Positions 39,447-48,766 are shown, counted from the stretch's first letter. The stretch is 64,000 nucleotides of DNA from Pseudomonadota bacterium (GCA_040752895.1 JBFMHN010000002.1:124001-188000); one strand, 5' to 3'. The notes: generated by a model from the sequence alone, not told the origin. Translations and numbers: made by a program.

Positions 39447-40442
39447 ATGCGCGCATCCTCGAACAGCCCCGGCTCGCCGGACGACGGAAAGGCCGGCGGA
39501 AACCCCGCCTTCGACCTTCTGCTGCCGCAGGAAATGGCCGAAAAGGCCGAGCATGTGGGTGCAACGAAAGCGCGCCTCGACACCGTCCGGCTGTTCGTTC
39601 TCGCCGTGCTCGCCGGCGCCTTCATCGCGCTTGGCGCCATGTTCTCGACCGTCGTCGGCACCGATGCGGCGGCGCTGCCCTTCGGCGTCGAGCGGCTTCT
39701 GATGGGTGTCGTTTTCTGCCTCGGTCTTATTCTCGTCGTCGTCGGCGGGGCCGAGCTTTTTACCGGCAATAACCTGATGGTGATGGCCTGGGCGGGAAGG
39801 AAAATCTCGACGCTTGAACTCCTGCGCGCCTGGGGCATCGTTTACGCGGGCAATTTCGCGGGCGGCATCGGCACGGCCGTTCTCGTTTTCCTTTCCGGCC
39901 AGCACGCCTTGCACAACGGGGCGGTGGGCAGGACGGCCCTCAACCTTGCCGCGGCAAAGGTGGCGCTTTCGTTCGAGGAAGCGCTTTTCCTCGGCGTGCT
40001 CTGCAACGTGCTCGTCTGCCTGGCCATCTGGCTTACCTACGCCGCCCGCACGGCGTCCGGCAAGATATTGGCGATTCTCTTTCCGATCACCGCCTTCGTC
40101 GCGGCCGGCTTCGAGCATTCCGTCGCCAACATGTATGTCCTGCCTTATGCGCTGCTCGTGAAATGGGGGGCGGGCGAGGCGTTCTGGGCATTGCTTCCGG
40201 CGGGGTCCGCCCATTACCCAAGCCTCGGCATCGCGACGATGGCCGCAAACCTGGTGCCGGTCACGATCGGCAACGTGATCGGCGGCGGCCTTCTGGTCGG
40301 CCTGGTCTACTGGTTCGTCTACCTTCGGAAATCAACGGCCCCGCCGCGAAAAGACAAACGCCTTCTCGATGCGAAGCTCGACGAGGCGTTGCAGGAGACG
40401 TTTCCGGCGAGCGACGCTATCGAATTGTCGGAAAAGCCTTAA
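39447..40442 (+). CDS. Formate/nitrite transporter family channel with C-terminal tail
   Basis: Inner-membrane pentameric channel of the FNT family, 331 residues against about 270-285 usual. The membrane core has six segments with the signatures GGAELFTGNNLMV, WLTYAARTASGKI, FVAAGFEHSVANMY and VTIGNVIGGGLLVG. About 50 extra residues are split between a soluble N-terminus and a C-terminal tail. The tail (residues 312-323) reads DEALQETFPASD, a short motif that I recall from other small bacterial proteins. Whether it carries formate, nitrite or hydrosulfide cannot be told. The gene begins 40 bases after tRNA-Arg(CCT). Confidence 0.9.
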   Translation: MRASSNSPGSPDDGKAGGNPAFDLLLPQEMAEKAEHVGATKARLDTVRLFVLAVLAGAFIALGAMFSTVVGTDAAALPFGVERLLMGVVFCLGLILVVVGGAELFTGNNLMVMAWAGRKISTLELLRAWGIVYAGNFAGGIGTAVLVFLSGQHALHNGAVGRTALNLAAAKVALSFEEALFLGVLCNVLVCLAIWLTYAARTASGKILAILFPITAFVAAGFEHSVANMYVLPYALLVKWGAGEAFWALLPAGSAHYPSLGIATMAANLVPVTIGNVIGGGLLVGLVYWFVYLRKSTAPPRKDKRLLDAKLDEALQETFPASDAIELSEKP

Positions 40443-40644
40443 AGGCGAAACCGGCGTTTTTCCGCCTTACGCCGCCGAACGACCCCGCTTGCGAAAAGCA
40501 AGCCGTCGGGGATTGGGGTTTGCCCTCGGCGCGCGGGTTGACAGAAGCGGCCCAAAACCCTAATCCCGACCCGACAGGCGCGCGGCGGATCAGAAGAACA
40601 GGGGCCTCCGGCGCGCGGCGACCCATGGGAGGGGGTGCGCTACC

Positions 40645-40956
40645 ATGACGGATCGTATGAAACGTTTATCCATTGCCGGAAAAATTTTTGGCGGCGGGAG
40701 CCTGCTGCTCGCGCTTTCCCTGCTTCTCGCCTGCGGATCCACCGAAGCGACATCGGAGAAAGAAAACTATCGAAGCCAGGCCGCCGCCTATTGCAAGGAG
40801 AAGGCGCAAGCCGAGAAACTCCGTTACGTACGGGAGGCGCGACGGGAAAAAAACACCGGCACGGATCTCGGCGGGCGGGTGCAACAAGCCTTCAACCAGG
40901 CCTATGACCAATGCCTCGAAGCTTACGGCGTTCCGCGGACGAGTTCGGGCGAGTGA
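40645..40956 (+). CDS. Small lipoprotein of unknown function
   Basis: 103 residues. A type II signal peptide ends at LLLAC followed by GS, so lipid attachment is expected. The mature part is short, polar and charged (AAAYCKEKAQAEKLRYVREARREK, with two more cysteines, one near the end in DQCLEAYG). The two mature cysteines could form a disulfide in the periplasm. A GGAGGGGG stretch lies upstream of the ATG. I do not recognise a family. A 202-base gap without other features precedes it. Confidence 0.7.
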   Translation: MTDRMKRLSIAGKIFGGGSLLLALSLLLACGSTEATSEKENYRSQAAAYCKEKAQAEKLRYVREARREKNTGTDLGGRVQQAFNQAYDQCLEAYGVPRTSSGE

Positions 40957-40993
40957 CGAAACGTCCCGCCACGCGTACGAACGGACAGCACCG

Positions 40994-41200
40994 TTAACCG
41001 GCTTTCCGCGCACCCCGACAGATCAGGCCAAGACCGACCAGCACGGCAAGCGCACCGACGGCCACGCCAAGCTGGGCCTTCCAGCCCAGGAAGATCCAGC
41101 CGTCGCTGGTGTTCAAAAGGACGTCGTAGAGAAAACTGAAATTGTTGACGAGCAGACCGAGGAAGATCAGCCCAAGCCCCATCTTTGTGTTTTTCGTCAT
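40994..41200 (-). CDS. Small two-segment membrane protein
   Basis: 68 residues. Two hydrophobic segments, LGLIFLGLLVNNFSFLYDVLL and LGVAVGALAVLVGLGLICRG, are joined by a polar loop with TSDGWIFLGWKAQ. An AAGGAG site stands 8 bases before the ATG at 41200; the frame is open nine bases further. It lies between convergent small lipoprotein and sixA. No family recognised. Confidence 0.65.
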   Translation of the reverse strand: MTKNTKMGLGLIFLGLLVNNFSFLYDVLLNTSDGWIFLGWKAQLGVAVGALAVLVGLGLICRGARKAG

Positions 41201-41317
41201 CTGAACGCTCCTTCTCAAGGTAGCCCTCGCAAAAGCTTAGCCCATCCTACCCCCATACCCAAGGGGGGTGACGAAGCGTGGCCGGGGTCGCGAAATTCCA
41301 GGAAGGAAGCCGTTTCC

Positions 41318-41824
41318 TTAAGGCCAGGCAAAGCAGGCAAGCTCTCCCTCCCCGTCTGCGACCCGTTCCCAACTTTCCGCCTGAAAGCGGATGGCGGCAA
41401 GACCGGCGGGCGGGAAATCCTCCTTAAGGCGCGACAGGGCGGCGCCGTCGCCCCGGCCGACCAGCCGGCAAGCGAGCCGCCGGAAACCAGGGTTGTGACC
41501 GACGACGAGGACGCAGTCCATCCTTGCCGGCAGCCGCGCCAGCCGTTTCAGAATCCGATTTGGGCCGGCCAGGTAGAGCGATTTCCGGAAGCGGACCGGG
41601 ACCTCGGCCTCGAGCCCGATATGGAATTGCCGCCAGGTTTCGACGGCGCGGCGGGCAGCCGAGCATAGGACAAACTCGGGCCTCGGGATCTTCTGCGCCA
41701 GATGGGCGCCCATGCGCATGGCGTCCCGACGTCCCCGGGCGCTCAACGGGCGGTCGAAATCGATGAATGCCGCCGCCGTTTCCGCCTCGCCGTGGCGAAG
41801 CAGGTAAAGCGTCTTCGTTCTCAT
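41318..41824 (-). CDS. sixA: Phosphohistidine phosphatase SixA-type histidine phosphatase
   Basis: 168-residue histidine-phosphatase-superfamily protein. The phosphate-binding LLRHGEAE (Arg10, His11) is at the N-terminus, LCSAARRAVETW follows, and the second His is in VVGHNPGFRRLA. SixA removes phosphate from the histidine of phosphotransfer proteins. Its ATG overlaps the stop of the upstream amidotransferase gene (ATGA), so it is translated with it; a functional link is not obvious. Confidence 0.88.
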   Translation of the reverse strand: MRTKTLYLLRHGEAETAAAFIDFDRPLSARGRRDAMRMGAHLAQKIPRPEFVLCSAARRAVETWRQFHIGLEAEVPVRFRKSLYLAGPNRILKRLARLPARMDCVLVVGHNPGFRRLACRLVGRGDGAALSRLKEDFPPAGLAAIRFQAESWERVADGEGELACFAWP

Positions 41825-43776
41825 AAGCCCCGCCCACGGTTGCCACTCTCCTGTTCGAGCCAGGCTTGAAACATAAGCACGTCCCAAAGCAAGTACTGCC
41901 AATTGCGCTTGCCGCTCAGATGTTCCGCCCATTTCGCGCGGATGGGCGCAGGGTCGAGAAAACCTTCCTCGCGCAGGCGGTGCACATCCAGCAGGGCTTC
42001 CGCCCAGTCCCGCAAGGGGCCGCGGAGCCACGCATCGATCGGCACGCCGAAGCCCATCTTCGGCCGCCCGGTCAACGCCTGCGGAACGTAGCGGTCGAGA
42101 ACCTGGCGGAGAAGCCACTTCCCCTGGCCGTTCCGCACCTTCATCTCCCGCGGCAGCCGCCAGGCGAATTCGACGACGCGGTGGTCAAGCAGCGGCACCC
42201 GCGCCTCAAGCCCCACCCGCATGCTGGCGCGGTCCACTTTGGTCAGGATGTCGTCCGGCAGGTAGGTGACGGCGTCCAGGAACTGCATGCGGTCCGTGAA
42301 GTCCGGAAAGGTTTGCGCAACGCTTCTATCCCGGAGGATGCCGGCGGGCTCGCTGCCTGCCAAGACGACGGCGGCCGGGTCCTCCCAATGGGTCAGCAAT
42401 CCCAGGTAAAGCGCCTCGGCGTCGGGAAGGGCCAGCAACCCGGCCAGCTTATGCAGCTTGTCGCCGGCTTGGCGCACGCGCAGGCCGGAAGGCGCCCAGC
42501 CGAAAAGACGGTCCCAGGCGGCGGGCGGGGTGGCGCGGATCATGGCCGCCGCCAAAAGGCGCATGGACTTCGGCAAAAGCGAAAGTTTCCGCCACAACCG
42601 TTCGGCCCAGAAGTAACGGTTGTAGCCGGCAAAAAGCTCGTCGCCGCCGTCGCCGGAAAGGGCGACCGTCACGTGCTTGCGGGTAAGCTCCGAGATCAGG
42701 AAAGTGGGCACCTGCGAGGAATCGGCGAACGGCTCGTCATAGATTAGGGGAAGCTTCGGAATGACCTCGAGCGCGTCCTTGGGCGCGACGTAAAGTTCCG
42801 TGTGCTCGGTCCCCAGATGGACGGCGACTTTCCTGGCGTCCGCCGCTTCGTTGTAGGCTTCCTCGTGAAAGCCGATCGTGAAGGTGCGCACCGGCCGTTC
42901 GCTTTGCGCCTGCATGAGCGCCGTCACGGTCGAGGAATCGATGCCGCCGGAAAGGAAGGCGCCGAGGGGTACGTCCGCGATCATCTGCTGCTTCACCGCG
43001 TCGCGAAGCAGACGATCGAGCGCATCGACCGCTTCCTCCTCGCCGACCGAATTGGGCGAACGCACGCCCTGGCCGGCGACTTCCCGCAAGTTCCACCAGG
43101 TGGAAACTGCCGGCTCCCTTCCCAACCGCAGCGTCAGCATCTTGCCCGGCTCCAGCTTGAAGGTGTCGCGGTAGATACTGTAGGGAGCGGGGATGTAGTT
43201 GTGGCGAAGAAAGGCCGTAAGCGCGTCGCGATTCACCTCGGCCCGGAAGGAAGGATGCGCGTGAAGCGCCTTCAGCTCCGAAGCAAACAGAAAGAGATCC
43301 CCCTGTTTTGCCCAGTAAAGCGGCTTGATGCCCAGCCGGTCGCGAACGAGAGTGAGAACGCGGTCCTCGCGATCCCAAAGCGCTAACGCAAACATGCCGT
43401 TGAGGCGGGTAAGCGTGGCGTCCAGACCCCAGGCCGCGATGGCTTCGAGTATGACTTCCGTATCGCAATGGCCGCGAAAGCCGACCCCGCGGGCGATCAA
43501 TTCCTTGCGAAGTTCGGGAAAATTATAGACCTCGCCGTTGTAGGAAAGGACGTAACGGCCGCCGCGCGATTCCATCGGCTGATGACCGGCGGGCGAAAGA
43601 TCGAGAATGGCGAGTCTGCGATGGCCGAAAGCAATCCCGGCACCGGGGTCGATCCAGGCGCCGTCGTCGTCGGGACCGCGGTGGCGAAGGGTTAGCATCA
43701 TCCGCCTTACAATCGCCGCCAGGCGTTCGGGCGGCGTGCCCCGGGCAAGATCGACGAAACCTGCAATGCCGCACAT
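41821..43776 (-). CDS. asnB: Asparagine synthetase-type glutamine amidotransferase
   Basis: 651 residues. The N-terminal Ntn amidotransferase has nucleophile Cys2 (MCGIAGF), LRHRGPDDDG, SYNGEVYNF and an Asp-Thr-Glu stretch. The synthetase domain has the PP-loop FLSGGIDSS, LSGDGGDELFAGYNRY and the C-terminal VPLLDHRVVEF. Either asparagine synthesis or amidation of a sugar in a surface glycan is possible; the neighbours are glycosyltransferases, as is frequent in polysaccharide loci. It starts 9 bases after the upstream glycosyltransferase gene. Confidence 0.93.
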   Translation of the reverse strand: MCGIAGFVDLARGTPPERLAAIVRRMMLTLRHRGPDDDGAWIDPGAGIAFGHRRLAILDLSPAGHQPMESRGGRYVLSYNGEVYNFPELRKELIARGVGFRGHCDTEVILEAIAAWGLDATLTRLNGMFALALWDREDRVLTLVRDRLGIKPLYWAKQGDLFLFASELKALHAHPSFRAEVNRDALTAFLRHNYIPAPYSIYRDTFKLEPGKMLTLRLGREPAVSTWWNLREVAGQGVRSPNSVGEEEAVDALDRLLRDAVKQQMIADVPLGAFLSGGIDSSTVTALMQAQSERPVRTFTIGFHEEAYNEAADARKVAVHLGTEHTELYVAPKDALEVIPKLPLIYDEPFADSSQVPTFLISELTRKHVTVALSGDGGDELFAGYNRYFWAERLWRKLSLLPKSMRLLAAAMIRATPPAAWDRLFGWAPSGLRVRQAGDKLHKLAGLLALPDAEALYLGLLTHWEDPAAVVLAGSEPAGILRDRSVAQTFPDFTDRMQFLDAVTYLPDDILTKVDRASMRVGLEARVPLLDHRVVEFAWRLPREMKVRNGQGKWLLRQVLDRYVPQALTGRPKMGFGVPIDAWLRGPLRDWAEALLDVHRLREEGFLDPAPIRAKWAEHLSGKRNWQYLLWDVLMFQAWLEQESGNRGRGL

Positions 43777-43785
43777 GGCCGCCGC

Positions 43786-44997
43786 CTAGCTCGGCCGCCC
43801 GCGGGTGGCGCGCGCACGGGAAGGCGCTACCCCATCGGCGAGAAGGCGTTCGTAAAGCCCGGCATAGGCCTGCGCGCAGGCCTCCAGGGTGAAGCGGCGG
43901 GCGACCCGGGCCTGGCCCGCTTGCCCCATCCGGCGGCGAAGCGCCGCGTCACCGGCCAGCCGGAGGATCGCCCCCCCCAGGCGTCCGGCATCCTGCTGCG
44001 GCACGACGAAGCCGGTTTCGCCGTCAACCACGGCCTCGGCATTGCCGCCGACATTCGTCACAACCATCGGAAGCCCCGCCGCCATGCTTTCGAGCAGGCT
44101 GTTCGAAAATCCTTCCTGATCCGAGCAGAGAAGCCCGATGTCGGAAAGCGCCAGAAGTGCGGCGACGTCCGATCTCGGGCCCAGCCAGTGCACGTGTCGC
44201 GCAAGGCGGTTCTCGCGAGCCACTTCCGCCAGCGCCTCGCCAATGCCGTCGTCCCTGCCCACGCACAAAAGCACCCACTCGCGCGGCAATTGCTCGCGCA
44301 CCCGCCCAAGGGCCCGCAGAAGACCCGTATGCCCCTTATAGTAAATCAGGTTCGCAACCAGGATCAGCACGAGCGTTTCTTCTCCGATCCGATAGGCGGA
44401 AAGAAGCGCCTTGCGCGTCGTTTTTTTCGTGGCGGTGACGACGGCGGAAAGGTCGAGCCCGTTATAAATCAGGCCGAGTTTTTCTTCCGGGATACCTTCC
44501 AGGCGAAGCTGCGCGACGACCGCCTTCGAGTTGCCCACCGCCATCCGCACGTGCCGGTGCAGCCGCCGTTCCAGCCGCGCGAGAAGAGGGTGCTTCAACT
44601 GATAGGTCGCGAGGTTTCGCCGGCTCATGGCCCGGCAAGGAACGCGCGCCACAAGCGCGCAAAGGCCGCCGACCAGGTAAGCCATCGGAAGAAAAAAATG
44701 CGCGATGTCCGGCTTCCGTCTCCGCATGAGCAGCGTCAGGCGGACGGCCGTCAAAGGCAGGAGCAAGGCGTACCCAACCGCCCGCGGCAGAAGGCGCCGA
44801 ACGACCGACCCGCCCCACGGCTCTAGGACGGGAACGCCCGCGGCTTCCAGTTTCGGGGCGAGGACACCCTTGTGGGTCAGGGCATACACAAGGACCTGGA
44901 AGCCATCGCGATTGAGACGGGGAAGAACTTGGGTAAGATGTTGCGCCGTGCCCCCGACGTCCAAATCTCCGACCACGATGAGGAGGGTTCTTTTCAT
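43786..44997 (-). CDS. Glycosyltransferase family 4
   Basis: GT-B fold enzyme of 403 residues. The N-terminal domain has VVGDLDVGGTAQHLTQVLP; the C-terminal domain has LIYYKGHTGLLRAL and the Glu-x7-Glu stretch EGFSNSLLESMAAGLPMVVTN. It heads the minus-strand operon GT4-asnB-sixA. The target is probably O-antigen or capsule (inference). Divergent from the next GT4; a hairpin-forming region lies between. Confidence 0.9.
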   Translation of the reverse strand: MKRTLLIVVGDLDVGGTAQHLTQVLPRLNRDGFQVLVYALTHKGVLAPKLEAAGVPVLEPWGGSVVRRLLPRAVGYALLLPLTAVRLTLLMRRRKPDIAHFFLPMAYLVGGLCALVARVPCRAMSRRNLATYQLKHPLLARLERRLHRHVRMAVGNSKAVVAQLRLEGIPEEKLGLIYNGLDLSAVVTATKKTTRKALLSAYRIGEETLVLILVANLIYYKGHTGLLRALGRVREQLPREWVLLCVGRDDGIGEALAEVARENRLARHVHWLGPRSDVAALLALSDIGLLCSDQEGFSNSLLESMAAGLPMVVTNVGGNAEAVVDGETGFVVPQQDAGRLGGAILRLAGDAALRRRMGQAGQARVARRFTLEACAQAYAGLYERLLADGVAPSRARATRGRPS

Positions 44998-45043
44998 CTT
45001 CCAAATGCAAGCGGCGCCGGACCGATTTTTATTCCCCGTTTCC

Positions 45044-45076
45044 GTAAACTTCCGGACGCCGCCAAACGGCGTTTAC
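45044..45076. promoter_or_regulatory. Nested inverted repeat in the divergent glycosyltransferase promoter region
   Basis: CGCCG (45057-45061) and CGGCG (45067-45071) form an inner stem. GTAAAC (45044-45049) and GTTTAC (45071-45076) form an outer pair. A TAGAAT (45080-45085), five of six matches to a -10 box, follows. This 167-base gap drives both divergent genes. Confidence 0.35.
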
Positions 45077-45164
45077 CGGTAGAATGAGAAAGTGTCGCCC
45101 GCCACGCCTTAAAAGAAAGACCGGCCAAGGCATGCGCCGGTCGGAGAACGCAGAAAAGTAACAT

Positions 45165-46313
45165 ATGTCCGACCCCCGAAAAGCAAAGATTCTCTTTCTG
45201 GTCACCGAAGACTGGTACTTCTGCTCGCACCGCCTGCCCATCGCCCGCGCCGCGCGCGACGCCGGCATGGAGGTCGTTGTCGCCACACGGGTTTCGGACC
45301 GCGCCGAGGCGATTCGCGCCGAGGGCTTCCGCCTTCTCCCGATCGGTCTTCGCCGGCGCAGTTTCAACCCGTTTCGCGAGGTCGCCGCCTTGGCCGAGCT
45401 TGTTCGCCTATACCGACGCGAACGGCCGGACCTCGTCCACCACGTGGCCATGAAGCCGGTGCTCTACGGCTCGTTCGCCGCCTGGCTGTGCGGCGGGCTG
45501 ACCGCCGTCAACGCGTTGGCGGGGCTGGGCTTTGTCTTCGCCTCGTCGAATCTGCGGGCGCGCGCGCTTCGTCCGTTTGTCCGCTTCGCCTTGCGCTTCC
45601 TGTTGAACCGCGTGAACGGAAAGGTCGTTCTGCAAAACCCGGACGATCGGCGAGCCCTTCAGGAAACGGCCGGCATCAAACCGGAACGCATGATGGTCAT
45701 TCCCGGCTCCGGCGTCGACACGACCCACTTTCAACCCCTTCCGGAACCGCCCGGCGCCTCGATCGGCGTCGCCATGGTCGCCCGCATGCTGGCCGTGAAA
45801 GGCGTTTACGACCTGATCGCGGCGGCCCGCCTCTTGGCCCGCCGCGATAAACGGGTGCGCGTTCTTCTCTATGGGATGCCCGACCCGGACAACCCGACCT
45901 CGATCCCGCGGGCGCAGCTCGAGGCGTGGACCGCCGAAGGAATCGTCGAATGGCGCGGCTTCGAGGTGGACGTCCGACGCATCTGGCGGGAAGCCCATAT
46001 CGCGGTTCTGCCTTCCTATGGCGAAGGCGTGCCGAAATCGCTTCTCGAAGCGGCGGCCTGCGGACGCCCCGTCGTGACAACGGACGCGCCCGGCTGCCGG
46101 GAAGTCGTGCGTCCGGACGAGACCGGCCTTCTGGTCCCGCCGGGTGAGGTGGAAGCCCTGGCCGGGGCGCTCGCCCACCTGGCCGGCGACGAGGCCCTGC
46201 GGCGGGCCATGGGCGAGAAGGGAAGGCGCTTCATCGAGGCGACGTTTTCCGAGCGTCTCGTCGTCACCCAGACGATGGCGCTCTACCGCGAACTTCTGGC
46301 ACGCGCGCGCTAG
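45165..46313 (+). CDS. Glycosyltransferase family 4
   Basis: 382 residues, GT-B fold. FLVTEDWYFCSHRLPIARAA opens the acceptor domain; VALVARMLAVKG-like VAMVARMLAVKGVYDL opens the donor domain, with PSYGEGVPKSLLEAAACGRPVVTT holding the Glu-x7-Glu motif. WbaZ- or WcaI-type enzymes of O-antigen clusters look like this. A lone plus-strand gene, its stop overlaps the convergent methyltransferase stop. Confidence 0.9.
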   Translation: MSDPRKAKILFLVTEDWYFCSHRLPIARAARDAGMEVVVATRVSDRAEAIRAEGFRLLPIGLRRRSFNPFREVAALAELVRLYRRERPDLVHHVAMKPVLYGSFAAWLCGGLTAVNALAGLGFVFASSNLRARALRPFVRFALRFLLNRVNGKVVLQNPDDRRALQETAGIKPERMMVIPGSGVDTTHFQPLPEPPGASIGVAMVARMLAVKGVYDLIAAARLLARRDKRVRVLLYGMPDPDNPTSIPRAQLEAWTAEGIVEWRGFEVDVRRIWREAHIAVLPSYGEGVPKSLLEAAACGRPVVTTDAPGCREVVRPDETGLLVPPGEVEALAGALAHLAGDEALRRAMGEKGRRFIEATFSERLVVTQTMALYRELLARAR

Positions 46314-47182
46314 TCCGATACGGGCCGCGCGAAAACCTCGATGACATGGCCGCGCCGGGCAAGGCGATCGGCGACCCAAAGCAAACCCTGCAAAGGCTTC
46401 GTCACCAGCCGGTTCGAAAGGTGGAAGGCCTGGTCCGGAAGCCAGGTCGCCAGGCGCTCGACCCGGAAGCCGCCCTTCTCCATAAGCCGGCAGAGGCTTG
46501 CGACCGTGTAGAAATACGGGTGGTGGATGGATTCCAGCCCATAGCGCCGCCGCAACCCCGCCGCCCGGTACAGAAGATCGATCGGGTTGATGAACTGCTG
46601 CGGCACTTCGACGACGAGCAGCCCGTCCGGCAGCAAAAGCGTGCGGATGCGGTCGAGATAGGTAAGCGGTTCCGCCAGATGTTCGAGCACGTGATTCATG
46701 TGAACGACGTCGTAACGCGGCCGCAGCGGCAGCGCGTCGCGGACGAGGTCGCCCTTGATCAAAGCGATCCCGTGCTCCCGCCGCGCCGCCTCGCAGGCCT
46801 CCCCGGAAAGCTCGATCCCATCGGCCGCAATGCCCGCCTCCCGAGCGGCGCGGACGGCAAGGCCGTTGGCCGCCCCGATATCGAGCAAGCTTTCCGGCCG
46901 GCGGCCCAAATGCCGGACAACGCGCGTCATCCGGTGGCCGAAATAGCGGAGCATGTCGCCCTCTACCCGGCGGAGCGAGGCAGCCGCCAAGCGCGCCGTG
47001 TGGTAATTACCTGTATAGAGCGCCTCGCATTCCTCAAGCGTCGGCGTCGGGTAAAGCCAGGCGATATCTCCGCAACGCAATACTTTGCGGCCGGGCGGCA
47101 GCGACAGCAGCCGTTCGGCGGCGCGCCATTCGACGACCGGCGGCAGGGGCTTGGCAAGGAAGCAGCGTGGGGTTTCCGACAT
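46310..47182 (-). CDS. Class I SAM-dependent methyltransferase, sugar or glycan type
   Basis: 290 residues. Motif I LLDIGAANGLAVRAA, an acidic end of strand 2 (IELSGEA), and the post-motif HVLEHLAEPL are standard. An N-terminal segment before the Rossmann fold (CGDIAWLYPTPTLEECEALY) recalls methyltransferases that begin with a metal- or sugar-binding part. Location suggests O-antigen capping or sugar methylation (inference). Downstream of the O-antigen ligase gene on the minus strand. Confidence 0.86.
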   Translation of the reverse strand: MSETPRCFLAKPLPPVVEWRAAERLLSLPPGRKVLRCGDIAWLYPTPTLEECEALYTGNYHTARLAAASLRRVEGDMLRYFGHRMTRVVRHLGRRPESLLDIGAANGLAVRAAREAGIAADGIELSGEACEAARREHGIALIKGDLVRDALPLRPRYDVVHMNHVLEHLAEPLTYLDRIRTLLLPDGLLVVEVPQQFINPIDLLYRAAGLRRRYGLESIHHPYFYTVASLCRLMEKGGFRVERLATWLPDQAFHLSNRLVTKPLQGLLWVADRLARRGHVIEVFARPVSD

Positions 47183-47209
47183 GGCCTTTCACATTCCCAA
47201 CCTATACGC

Positions 47210-47231
47210 CCATCGTAGCGCCATCGTAGCG
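47210..47231. repeat. Perfect tandem duplication of an 11-bp unit
   Basis: CCATCGTAGCG occurs twice head to tail (47210-47220, 47221-47231), in the 71-base gap between the O-antigen ligase and methyltransferase genes. Confidence 0.9.
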
Positions 47232-47253
47232 CCGGCCGGGCAGAGATAGCGCG

Positions 47254-48507
47254 TCAAATGTCCGGGGTTTTCCGCTTGGCCGCCGCCGCCAGCGTCCGGG
47301 CCAGGCCATAGGCCAGAACGACGTGGAAAACGCGCAAGCCCAGGACGCCGTGCAGCAGCATCGGCAGCAGGATATAGACACCCAGCATCGCCCGGCGATA
47401 CCCATCGAACCGCCGCGCGGCAAAGCCAACCAGGGCAAGAAGCGCGCCGCCGATGCCTATCCCCAGCGCCCCAAGCTCGGTCAGAAGCTGAAGGGGAACG
47501 TTGTGGACGTTGCCGCCGCCGATAACCAAGGCTTGCGCGTTCGCAGCCCTCTGCAGGGCGGGGCCGAACTGGTTGACCCCGATCCCCCACGGAAAGCTTT
47601 CGACGGCGAACCGCCACGCCGGCGTCCACAACTCCAGGCGCAAGTCGAAGGACTTTTGAATCTCTTGCCAAGGCATTGTGTAGATCGAGACCCTGCCCAA
47701 GCCCAGCTTGATGTCGATGAGCGCAAAAACAAAGAAAGCGGCAAGCGCGGCAAACGCGCCAACGCCGACGGCAAGCCACCTTCTCCGGCCAGGTTCAAGC
47801 CTGCGGAACTGCAAAAGCAGAAAAAGCGCAACAAGCAGGAAGGCAACCAACGTGAATATCTTCGCATAGAGCAGGAAAACGACGGCAAAAGCCCACGCGG
47901 AAAGAACAAGAGTCTTCAAGAAATTCATCGGTTTCTGCCGCATCTCGGCCGAAGCGAACAGGAGCAAAAGCAGCCCCGTGATGGTCGCGGCGTAGATCGT
48001 CTCGTAGGTTACCCATTGCGTGATGTGCACTTCCAGGTACTGCATGCCGAGGGCTTGAACGGAAGCGCCGAAGACGAGGAAGAGGAGAAGCCCGAGGGAA
48101 GGCCGCCGCCCCGCCCCCTGCAGCAGAAGGGCAAGCATGCCGATGTCGAGGAAGAAAGCCGCCGTTTTCAGAGTGCCGAACGCCAGCGAGGGAAGGTGGA
48201 CGCCGCTTGCGAACGCCACCATCGCCACCGAATGGAGGACGATGAGCAACACCGGCGTCAGAAAGAGCAGGACCGTTGTGCGCCCGGGCCAGCTAACCCA
48301 GCCCCGCGCCGCCGCGAAAAGAAAAACCAGCGGCAAGAACAGGTCATAGAGGGAAAGGCTGACCGGGGCGCCGTCCGGGCCGACCGGAAACGGCCAGATG
48401 GCGAGAAAGCTTAGGCCCAGGAGCAACCAGAAGCCGTCCACCCTGCTTTGCGAAAGCTTGGGTACGGCCCCTTTGCCCGTGGAATTGCCGCCGTCTGGTG
48501 GGAACAT
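47254..48507 (-). CDS. O-antigen ligase / polymerase family membrane protein
   Basis: 417 residues with about eleven membrane segments and one long periplasmic loop (about 270-340, LTPAWRFAVESFPWGIGVNQFGPALQ, with GGGNVHNVPLQLLTELG). Such loops carry the conserved His and Arg residues of the Wzy_C family, which join or polymerise O-antigen on undecaprenyl lipid. Ligase (WaaL) and polymerase (Wzy) cannot be told apart from sequence alone. Diverges from tkt. Confidence 0.85.
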   Translation of the reverse strand: MFPPDGGNSTGKGAVPKLSQSRVDGFWLLLGLSFLAIWPFPVGPDGAPVSLSLYDLFLPLVFLFAAARGWVSWPGRTTVLLFLTPVLLIVLHSVAMVAFASGVHLPSLAFGTLKTAAFFLDIGMLALLLQGAGRRPSLGLLLFLVFGASVQALGMQYLEVHITQWVTYETIYAATITGLLLLLFASAEMRQKPMNFLKTLVLSAWAFAVVFLLYAKIFTLVAFLLVALFLLLQFRRLEPGRRRWLAVGVGAFAALAAFFVFALIDIKLGLGRVSIYTMPWQEIQKSFDLRLELWTPAWRFAVESFPWGIGVNQFGPALQRAANAQALVIGGGNVHNVPLQLLTELGALGIGIGGALLALVGFAARRFDGYRRAMLGVYILLPMLLHGVLGLRVFHVVLAYGLARTLAAAAKRKTPDI

Positions 48508-48610
48508 GGCGCCGTGAACACGCGTGGAAAGATTGGCTTCGGTCGGCTAGACTTATACCGCATCGCATCCTTTATCGCACCCTTGGCCGGAGGGACGAAA
48601 AAAGCGGGAA

Positions 48611-48620
48611 AAACCGGTTT
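48611..48620. promoter_or_regulatory. Palindrome in the O-antigen ligase/tkt divergent region
   Basis: AAACCGGTTT, a perfect 10-bp palindrome, lies midway in the 259-base gap. CGGAGG (about 48579) and CCTCCG flank it in inverted orientation. It may be an operator; no regulator is nearby. The gap holds no gene. Confidence 0.25.
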
Positions 48621-48766
48621 CCTCCGACCCATTGGATTTTACGGAAAACGCCCTCCCACAGCCGGCCGCGATCTGTTATAGACCCATCTCCATCTTCGCC
48701 CGTGACGCCGCCGGCCGAGCGATCCGCACTGTCGAAGCCGGCAAGCCCCGTGACCGGAAATCTCCG

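Noticed and set aside
47323-48414. A 363-residue plus-strand frame opposite the O-antigen ligase
   Set aside because: Extreme Glu/Arg/Lys content from reading a membrane protein gene backwards; no ribosome site or motif.
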